Positions 55,441 to 64,000 of a stretch of DNA of 64,000 bases are shown here, piece after piece. This DNA comes from Urechis unicinctus. Its lineage: Eukaryota; Annelida; Polychaeta; Xenopneusta; Urechidae. Position numbers and translations under genes: made by a program. The stretch is taken from positions 42,732,775-42,796,774 of the forward strand of contig CM067354.1 in the NCBI GenBank assembly GCA_034190875.2. Reading direction: 5' to 3'. How positions within the stretch are numbered: position 1 is the stretch's first letter; each line of letters starts with the position of its first letter. Under the pieces are notes generated by a model. It saw nothing but the letters and a program-made list of their open reading frames with translations. It was not told the DNA's origin and searched no databases.

Positions 55441-57249
55441 CGTTCATTTGCAATCATATATTGCCAGGAATGTACTTGAACTATAAATAATTCGATCATT
55501 GGAATGTTGCAAAACAATTTTTCGGGGCTCGCTAAATAAATTATCGATACTCAATCCATGTTCATTGGTTCACAGCAAGTTCTGTACACGAGTATGCTCA
55601 ATTTTACTGTTGCATTAATACACGACGCCTTTTCCTGTAGATCACACACTAACAAATAATGTGATATTTGTAAATTTGAATTGAGTCCGATGCCCGATCG
55701 AAAAGTGTTGATTATTAAATCGTTTACAAAGTGCATATTCTGTAAGATTGAGAGTAGTAGAGCAATACATTTAAAACCTCATACTTCTTGAAGCTGCGCC
55801 GTTCACCACTATACATCACTTTGCCATATTGCTTCTGCTCATGTGTACCACATATGTTTATGCAGTGATAACTTCAAATCACTTACTGTTCATGACGTGC
55901 ACTGTGCTGCTATAAGCAGGATAAATGAGCGCATGGTGATAAGGCCTTAGGACTCCGAGAAACAGTGCACGGAGTGAGGCGCTTCATAGTACTTTGAGTG
56001 TCAAGAAATTGTTTTACGCATTTCATTATATGCTCTGGTTGGCGGTGGGTGTAAATATTTGGAATACAGCTCTGCATCGTATCATGAAATGGGATTGATA
56101 TTTCGACCTCCTATATAAATGCTCATGCGTTGTAAATAATTTGAAATGGGAAGAAGCGAACAGCAACCCAAGAGCGGTATCTTTACGAAGCGACTGGCTA
56201 TGCGGTCTTAAATCGTATAGCATGGGAGATTAATGCGAAGCAAAGATACGAAATGAGCTTACGAACTTACCAGCAGCTGATACACCTTGCGCAAAACCAG
56301 TCTTTATTGCATCAGTGGATAGTCTGATGTTTGCGTCAATGGATTGTACCTATCATTCATTTTACATGACAAACAATATGTGCTTGACCAAGTGTGGAGT
56401 TTGCTTTTGTTTATGCTCAAGATCCCAAACAACCGTGGTCACTCGCACCAAATGGGGTGGAATTAGATATAATACATCGGCAGCCTCATGCTAATGCTCT
56501 TGTCTTTACTACTCATATTAATGCAACTCTTGAACCGTCCTGTCAAATTCATGCGCAATAATCGATGCTCAATGAATGTTATTGTACAATGTCGTGCATA
56601 AGGTATCAATGCTGCTTCACTACATGCTCTTTAGAGGTCAATTACTTCTGCATGATTGATAACCTAATCTTGGCATCATCAAGTCAGAACTACATCTTGT
56701 GTACAATGAATGTCGATATTGCCAACACGGTCATGGCTAACTCGGCAGTTATTTGATGATTGTAATTTGAGCATCAGTTCAACATGATGTAGCTACCTTA
56801 GCATTGTGAGATGTTAACACGCCATTAGCGATGGGCTGCGTGATGAAGTCTTCAATTGTTGCCAAGGGAACAGACTACTGGTTTTTAAACTTTGTCTTTA
56901 TTGCGAGATCACATGGCTGGATGAGCTTTCCGATATAACATTGATGCACACGTGTGTAAGATCCTCTACTTTTGCGCGCATATGTGGCTTGCTTTAAGTT
57001 GAGCCATATAAATAGCATGTACGTTATTCGCTTTTAAGTATATCCGCTATGCCATTGAGCAGACACTAGAAGGAGAGTAAGGGAGCGTTTTAACTATATA
57101 ACCTAATAAAGACAATGTACCTGCAACCTGTTGGGCGGTCTTTACTTCAAAAAAACATATTGGGCGTTGGCATGTCACTGCATATAGTCCACCTTGTACG
57201 TCGAGCTTCAACGAATGAATTCGTTGTCTGTAATATTACCCATTTCTAT

Positions 57250-57520
57250 TGAATTGTGTATCATTTTGCCATAAATGCTCCAGTCCATTTCCGTTATAGC
57301 AGCCTATTGGGCACCCCTCTGCTGGACAACGTATCATGCTGTCGACGTTAATGATCATGTTAGTGTTCGCTTTACGACATTCAATAAATGCAAACATCTG
57401 CTTCCCGCCGCTGGATCCATGAATAATGTAGATGAGTGGTACTTCTTGGAGCTAGAAGCAAACCATTGCGTTCATCTGTGAACATCTTACTGGTGCGCGC
57501 AGGTTCGCATATATATGTAG
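57250..57520 (+). repeat. Dispersed short repeat, copy-B partner of copy 3
   Basis: This is the partner of 6395-6650. It keeps 'ctgctggacaacgtatcatg' and the 'gcgcaggttcg' end followed by a short TA run. Confidence 0.6.
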
Positions 57521-58195
57521 CTAGGGTCAAACTTATTCAACATAATAGCATTAAATGCTAATGCATCGACTGCTTTTGATTCAACCAACAATACAAAACA
57601 ATTGATTGATTGCTAAATAAATCCATCATACCATTGATCATTAAAATAATATGCAAACCAATAGATTTATAATATATCAACATGTATACGATAGGTGAAT
57701 AATGTTATCTTTATTCGCAGTTTACACTGGTTAGTGCGTTTTCTGTCGTTGCCAAATACCATGAACATGATCAGTGTGAATACTATCTCTATAGCGAAAT
57801 ACATCACCACAAGACACATGAACAGAAACGCAATTGATTGCTATTTGACAATTAACAGATCATACTGCAAAATACATCTGTGCCGCGGAAGTAAATACCT
57901 CAAACATTCATAAACACAAGGGACAGGCTTTATCAGCAGCAAATATTAACTTGACTTTCAAGCACATATTCCACTTCCTCAACAAGACCTACAGAATAAC
58001 ATATAGGATTTACAAGTTAACGCCAAGGTCCAAAATTCTTGACCTCTTATTATAAATACAAGTATCGCTCTAGAAACTCATCCAACATGTCTCTATGTTC
58101 TGTGCCAAATGAGATTGGGTAACTACAGGGTCTTTTAAGGCCAGAACAGGTGCGGACATTATCGTGCTAATGAATATTTAATAGAATGTAATTAG

Positions 58196-58400
58196 CCCCT
58201 TTCATTCCTAGCATTTCTCGCCATCTGGCGCTCTTTGCGTTCGCCTTCATCGCGCGCCCTTTTCCTGTCTCAGCTCTCTCCCGCAGGGTTTACGACTTTC
58301 TAAGTCGTTTATATCCGCGCGCTGTCTCTCGTGGTCACTCTCCGCTGAACCTGGACTCGCTTCACTCGGCTGTCTCTTCTTTGTCCCTCCAGCCCACCTT
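58196..58400. promoter_or_regulatory. GC-rich, CpG-containing pyrimidine-rich island (promoter or old LTR?)
   Basis: This 200-bp patch stands out from AT-rich surroundings, with many CpGs, TCTC-rich runs, a palindromic 'cgccatctggcg' (58219-58230) and a 7-bp stem with a 3-nt loop, 'acgactttctaagtcgt' (58289-58305), directly before TTTATATCC. It ends in a strong pyrimidine tract and CAG at 58390. It could be a promoter CpG patch, a retrotransposon LTR fragment or a first-exon region. No downstream coding sequence was recognised, so the role is open. Confidence 0.3.
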
Positions 58401-59283
58401 CTTTTCTAAACCCTTTTGCAATATCAGTGATCTTTTCCTACCATTATTTACAATTGCATGGAATCCCATTTCACGATCAATGTATCCGCACATTTATCAT
58501 ATTAAGATTTCCGATCATGTAATCACCGACGTGTGCGTTCAGGTCCCAAAGATATTTCAATTCAATTCCTTTACTCTGTATATATCATCCTGGAAAGTAT
58601 AGATCAATTGATATAAGCATTTTGTATTTCAAAACCTTGTGATACTCGATATCATTCAGAGCTCATTAATCTAGCTGATCGCAGTTGTATGAAGGTTTGC
58701 TGTAGATACTTTAGCGCGCGATAATCGGTAACGAGATGAAGACAGTGACGGTTCGGATTGATAAGATACACACATCTTGTAAAGAGAATTTGTAACACGC
58801 CAGTAAAATTGTTGGCATCCTTTATCAGTCAGATCCAATTCATAAAACCACATTTACAAACGCAAAACAACGGATGAACAACTTATAAAAGAATCGTTAC
58901 CTCGATAGGACTGCAAACACGAACATGCGGAAACTATATTACTGCTTGACACCCTTGACCATCCTTTCGCAAATTGTTTGCAAGCATATGTTTTCACATT
59001 ACTTCACAGCCATTGTCTGATTTCTGTAGCCCGTACATTTGTCAATAACTTAGATCAGCCTCGCTTGTAGGCTTGCGTTTCAACGTTTAAGTGCACATAA
59101 AAGGTACAGTTTCATCAACACATTATGACAGAAACATTCCATGCAGATTAAACATGGGGATGCATTTGTTCCATTTTCATCGTACATTGATAATTTGAAG
59201 CATCATATATTCAATGTTGTCCCGAACTATTAAACGATGATTTGCTGTTTGACGTTTTTTACGGTCTTGTAAGGAAACTTTTT

Positions 59284-59457
59284 ATGACACAATAATTATC
59301 ATAACCGATATCCTCAATGTGTCGGTGTGAACGTGCATAGATGATCTGGAATACCACCTAATGTCATTTCATGCCACAATGACGATCATAATTGATGTCC
59401 TCGGTGTTTCGGTGTGAACTTGCACAGATTATCTGGATTACCATCTAATGTCCTGAC
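59284..59457 (+). repeat. 87-bp tandem duplication, two units
   Basis: Unit 1 begins ATGACACAAT at 59284 and unit 2 ATGCCACAAT at 59371. Both share 'gtgtcggtgtgaac' or a variant and 'atctgga.taccacctaatgtc' or a variant. Confidence 0.85.
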
Positions 59458-61425
59458 ATCATCCAATGATATGGGGCTATTTAATTATGACTCTTAATGT
59501 AGCGGTGCTGTGTTACAGCAACCTACAATAACTCGTAGCATCCCTGAGTAGCCTTGTCATCGAATAAATACATCTATGTTACACCGAGACCGGATATTGT
59601 AAGTATTTGATAATATCAACAAATAACAACATATCAAACTGAATAACGACCGTAAATTATTGATCACAATACCATTTATCATTGTTTTTTATTGGGCTTT
59701 CACAAGTAATGTGCGCCATCTGAATGAGGTCTGTGTCGCAAAAGCACATATTCTTTATTACGTTTTTTTAATATTACAACATCTAACTGGAATAATAAAT
59801 ACAAGCCGATTTATCCTTTACTCCTTGCTTCTGCTGGTTGCAGTTCCAGGACCACCGGTTGGTGTGGGTTATATAGCAGCATGAGCGCTTATGATAAATG
59901 AAATTTCATGGCAGCACAGCAAGGGAAGTTTGTTTTTGAGTGGGGGCCTACTGCAATAGCTGTACCCCGATATCTACAGCAATAGTGTTAAAAAATTATA
60001 TGTACACCGATATATATATACCACCGATCCATGGTACACCTGTGACATAACGTCAATGACTGCAATTGGCTCTGTTATTCAAACTGCAATATAATAGAAA
60101 AAGTCGAACATGGGTTATAGCGTCTTCACGTGAGATTCTATTTGAATCCGTTGCTGGGCCAACTATTTGAAATGTTGCCGCGTGCCTTCTAATTATGAAT
60201 TTCATACATAAACCACCTATTTTATTACAGAACTTGCAATAAAGCTAATAAACAGAGCATTTGTACGCGTATAAACACTATTGGTGTTTAGCAATCGGAT
60301 GCATAATCACGCGTGATTTTCAAGCATGCTTAGGTTATCAGGAATTTGGAATGCATGCGTTAAATTCATAAGATCCATTTGATCAATGCAAATGCAAAAC
60401 AGAATATGCATATTTTGCTCAAAACATATACCTCATTTACAAATATTGAACAAGCTTAATGTTGGACCAAATATTGTTATTGTCTACCTGTCTACTTTGG
60501 CCTTGAATACTAAGTGCTTTTAGCAGTAGCGACTTTAGGTGACCAATCATGATGTTCTGTTGCACGAACCAATTGCTTTCGAAGAAGATGTGCGTAAGCA
60601 GTAATATTGAATATTTTCTGGCTACTTTTAGAAACAGGTGGTAGGTATTCCAATGCCAATTATCAGAATGCAACAGGAAAATTATTGAGTGTTTGATCAA
60701 TCTGATATAGAGTGCGATCCGATCGGTTACGTGTAGTATCATCGCCTTAAAGCTCGAGTCTGTAGCATACGGATGTTTCGGTCGCAATTATATACATTGG
60801 AGAAATGTTAAGCATGTATAGACCTGTTACGTATATAGCAGAGAGCAGGTGCACTAATAAAGAAGTCGACCATAAAATCGTGAATGACTTGGACATTTAT
60901 ATAGCCATGTGAGCTCGCTTTGAGTGGTCTAAATGAGCAGATTACGTCTACAGACAGAAGTAATGTGTAGTCACCGAGTTAACTTATGACTTCTAACATA
61001 TCAAAAACAGCATGAGTTATGTGATATAAAGATTGTCCAGGCGATATTCCTAGGTCACCATAGGCATTAAAATATCTGAACAGACCTGTTATATTATTCA
61101 CTTGTTTAAAGCACTGTACGGTTACGAGGTTTGATCCGGTATGACTAACATAGTGTTCTACACACCGAGTGAGGACTTCAAGGAGTCCAATATATCGGAA
61201 CAAAAGCAAAAGCATCATTAGTGGCGTGTATATAATGCTACTGGCATAGAGCTGTCAAGTGTTTGGCAAACTCAGCAAGCGAACTCGCAAGGGATCATTC
61301 CGCAGTCTGGATAACATGCATCAATATGCAAAGACCTGGTGAAAGTTTAAGGATGGTGGTATTGTTGATTTAGTAGTCAGAGAGTTACACTTGACTATAA
61401 TGTCTATTCTGCCATGTAGCACGTC

Positions 61426-61893
61426 ATAATACCAAACTACAGAGGTTCAAAACTACGTGCATTTATGATTAATGACGCAACAACCTCAGCGTTAAGCAAT
61501 CCAGTTTATCCCAGCGATTACTTAGCATAGACTATGTGTATTTACAAGTCATAGTAAGGCTCGACTACCCTTTTCTTATAAATATCTAGAAAAAACCAGT
61601 CATAGCGGCAGACACGATTTCATGTCAAAATTGCTAAGGAGTTAATGCATTATTTGCTCGTTTATTGTATTCGTTTACCCAAGCACCACGTCGCTATTTC
61701 TTGATTTTCGTCATTTCATTGTAACCGTGCTTGGAATGGGTATTGTTATTGGCTGGTAAAAAAATGCAATCACTGCAGCAATTCATTCGTAGCTTTCTGT
61801 AAACAGGGCTCAGAGCCGTGTTTTGCGAACAGAATTGATAGCAAAGCATTGAGCTTTGGAGGGCGCCATTGTGTTGTTGGTACTTATTATGTC
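61426..61893 (+). repeat. Segmental duplication copy B, second block
   Basis: This is the partner of 7380-7895. In copy B it lies about 3.5 kb beyond the end of the first block, against about 0.3 kb in copy A. The match ends about 20 bp before the poly-T tract at 61912. Confidence 0.85.
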
Positions 61894-61908
61894 TTCCAAC
61901 GATAGCCA

Positions 61909-61911
<3 letters not shown>

Positions 61912-61943
<32 letters not shown>
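61912..61943 (-). repeat. 32-bp poly-T tract (poly-A of a possible minus-strand retroposon)
   Basis: This is an uninterrupted T run 20 bp after homology to copy A ends. It suggests the 3' tail of a retroposed sequence lying on the minus strand to its right. No target-site duplication was found inside the window, so a plain slippage tract remains possible. Confidence 0.5.
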
Positions 61944-62473
61944 CCAGTCAAGGTTTTTCAGGCTTTTCTCCGGAACGGTTAAACATAGCAACATGGAATT
62001 TTGGGGAATGATAGATCAAGTTGAGACACAACTGGCGATCCAGTTTGACGCGCATGCGCAGTGTTGGAGGCTTATGGGATTGATTTTTCGTCGATTTTTT
62101 CCCCCATTTTCTGTAACTATCTCCTCCATAACTACTGCAGTTACGAACATTTGAGTTATATGGTTGTAACAAGCAATTATCGTAGCATGGAATAGGCGAA
62201 AAAAATACTTGTTTTCACCTTTTGTACTTTGTATAATGACATGTATTTTAGAGTACCTATCGCGATTTTTGCTACGAGTTCTCTCCTCGCTGATATCTCT
62301 GAAAACGGCTGTATTTACGGACATGAAATTTGTCAGTATTTAGAACTTGGCCTCGTGATAATGATTGTAACAGTATTTTTAGCATTCACAGTAACAAAAA
62401 ACAGTAAAAAGGACGATTAGTTTCAAGTTTTCTACTGCAGCAGCTTAGCGGCAGGCTAACAGCAGTTCGTGTT
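61944..62473 (-). other. Sequence adjoining the poly-T tract, possible retroposon body
   Basis: The minus strand carries two overlapping frames (62016-62324, 102 codons; 61948-62172, 74 codons), the first of them Arg/Lys-rich early on. I recognise no LINE reverse transcriptase, SINE promoter box or host protein, so identity is open. Confidence 0.3.
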
Positions 62474-62607
62474 TAAGTAGGCCAAACCTTACGTAATCGA
62501 CCAGAGCCTTGGCTGGGTTTTGCATTGACTTGGGTAGGTGGTCATGTCAAAACAGGCTAAACCTTACGTAATCGACCGGCGGCATTTCTCACTTTCAGAG
62601 AGATATC

Positions 62608-62735
62608 AAACATATTATATATATTCTAATAATATATATTATTATATATATATATATATACATACATATCTTTGGGTTTACTTATTATCGATCGGATATA
62701 CTATATATAAAAACATATATGTATATAGACATGTA
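62608..62735. repeat. Interrupted TA tract
   Basis: These are short TA runs broken by CATACATATC and similar motifs. Confidence 0.8.
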
Positions 62736-63344
62736 TACATATAAATGTCAATGGTTAGTATGTTTAAAATTATAATTATTCACTTTTTATTGCTCGTATA
62801 TACTTTTTGTCAAAGAGTCGTCCACGAAGGGTTAAGACATTATATAAATCCAACCTTTCGTGCCCATATATATTTGAATATTTGCGGAATACTGAAAATT
62901 TTAATCATTTTCAGTCATCATGGATTAGAAAAATTAGAGAAACAATAACATTGTTGCAAAAAGAATTTCGCGATCGAATTCAATGTTGTAGATCAATGAA
63001 AAAGGAGAAAAAATAGAGTTTTTCGGTAAAGCGGGAAGGAAATTTGGATTGAAGTATATGCGGTTGTATGGAAGATATTGAGGTGTGCGTGTTATGTCAA
63101 CGAATGGTTAGTTGTTAAAATTTTATTTCGCTATTATATCCATAATCCAAAGAAATCACGCGGGAAAGATTATTTGTGTACGTTACTAAGACTAGACTGT
63201 CACATTCGAATGGTCAAACCAAAATATTTTCAATTATTTTGGACGGAAATGAGCGTTGACTTTATGTGGACATACTGGTATATCCTTTCGTTGACCAAAG
63301 TCTACAAAAGGTTGGCGGTTTGTCCACTAAAGGTCGCGTTCGTG

Positions 63345-63437
63345 CTAATATACATATATACATACATTTATATATATAACTATACATATACACATATATA
63401 TGAATATAAGAATAAATATATGTATATAAATACATGT
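63345..63437. repeat. Interrupted TA / CATA tract
   Basis: TATACATA-type motifs are overlapped by an artefact Tyr-Ile-Tyr frame. Confidence 0.8.
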
Positions 63438-63551
63438 ATATTGTTGGTACCGTATTGCTGGTCGTCCAGGCTTGTCGTTGGAAGACATGCCGTTGGCGCA
63501 TGTGCCAACTCTAAGTAGGCCAAACCTATAAGTGTGTGTGTGTTTTAGGAT

Positions 63552-63910
63552 ACGTATATATATATAATTATATATATAGAGGGATATATATATAGAGATA
63601 TATATATATAGAGAGAGAGAGAGAGATATAGATATCTAGAGCGATAGAGAGAGAGGCAGAGAGGGATATAGAGATATATATAGATATATAGGGAGATATA
63701 TACACATATATGTAAATATACATCTATACAGATATATATATGCATGCATATATAGATATACATACATATATATAGAGATATATATAAATATACGATATAT
63801 ATACAGATAGACATAGAGAGAGAAAGAAATAAAAGAGAGATATAAATAGAGAGATAGAGAGATAGAGATAGATACATGTTATAGATACATATAGAGAGAT
63901 ACAGACATAC

Positions 63911-63946
<36 letters not shown>

Positions 63947-63962
63947 CATATATATAAATATA

Positions 63963-64000
<38 letters not shown>
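63552..64000. repeat. TA / GATA / GAGA compound satellite at the window edge
   Basis: About 450 bp of mixed TATA, GAGA and GATA motifs ends in pure TA that continues off the right edge. It resembles 3911-4318 in composition. The 134-codon minus frame here is an artefact. Confidence 0.95.

Larger units (their letters stand above)
57956..61425. other. 3.5-kb segment present only in copy B
   Basis: The segment is bounded by sequence that is collinear in copy A on both sides (7068 and 7380). It contains a GC-rich island (58196-58400), an 87-bp tandem duplication (59284-59457), and unrecognised frames of 116 codons (60437-60787, minus) and 79 codons (60979-61218, minus). Whether it is an insertion in B or a loss in A cannot be decided from two copies. 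Confidence 0.7.
62474..63527 (+). other. 1.05-kb segment between short direct repeats
   Basis: The 16-mer 'taagtaggccaaacct' occurs at 62474-62489 and exactly again at 63512-63527. A related 'aggctaaacct' followed by 'tacgtaatcgacc' lies at 62553-62577. Inside are small frames (62807-63016, Lys/Arg-rich; 63078-63518) without recognisable motifs. A mobile element or a tandem-repeat remnant is possible. Confidence 0.35.

Noticed and set aside
58289-58305. Self-cleaving ribozyme hairpin
   Set aside because: There is only one simple stem-loop; no conserved hammerhead core was found around it.
60437-60787. 116-codon minus frame as a gene
   Set aside because: No motif and no supporting signals; its length is within chance for this much sequence.

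Overview
This is 64 kb of AT-rich eukaryotic DNA, most likely from a bilaterian animal and plausibly a marine invertebrate. The evidence is a metazoan-type Ty3/Gypsy pol segment, relics of a nicotinic acetylcholine receptor (nAChR) gene that keep an intron-type splice acceptor, very long (TA)n microsatellites, and no bacterial-style gene packing. I see no intact host gene, no tRNA or rRNA gene, and no CRISPR array. Nearly all longer reading frames are chance frames, microsatellite translations (Tyr-Ile runs) or frames inside repeats.

Layout. The largest structure is a direct segmental duplication. Copy A (1-7068, running off the left edge) matches copy B (50520-57955), and a further matching block is 7380-7895 versus 61426-61893. 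The two copies differ by insertions and losses of 70-400 bp, by microsatellite structure, and by about 3.5 kb of sequence (57956-61425) present only in B. At that point A instead has a (TA)n array plus a 182-bp block. An inverted copy of the same block-plus-(TA)n lies just left of copy B at 49418-49898. Between the copies lie a broken Ty3/Gypsy element (9001-11580), three minisatellites (18557, 21027, 43371), several (TA)n tracts, low-copy diverged repeats, and the nAChR pseudogene (41455-42211). The right end (61912-64000) starts with a 32-T tract that may mark an inserted retroposon and finishes in TA/GATA satellite DNA.

How the parts relate. There is no operon or pathway here. The window reads as repeat-driven intergenic or intronic DNA shaped by duplication, (TA)n-associated breakpoints and old retroposition. 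A short dispersed repeat with a conserved GCGCAGGTTCG end next to TA-rich DNA recurs in both duplicated copies and at 33645-33890; it may be the source of at least one TA tract. The most gene-like signal is the nAChR relic. It keeps a ligand-domain exon start at the family's usual intron position, the pore helix M2 and the last helix M4, but has in-frame stops, a frame change and missing segments.
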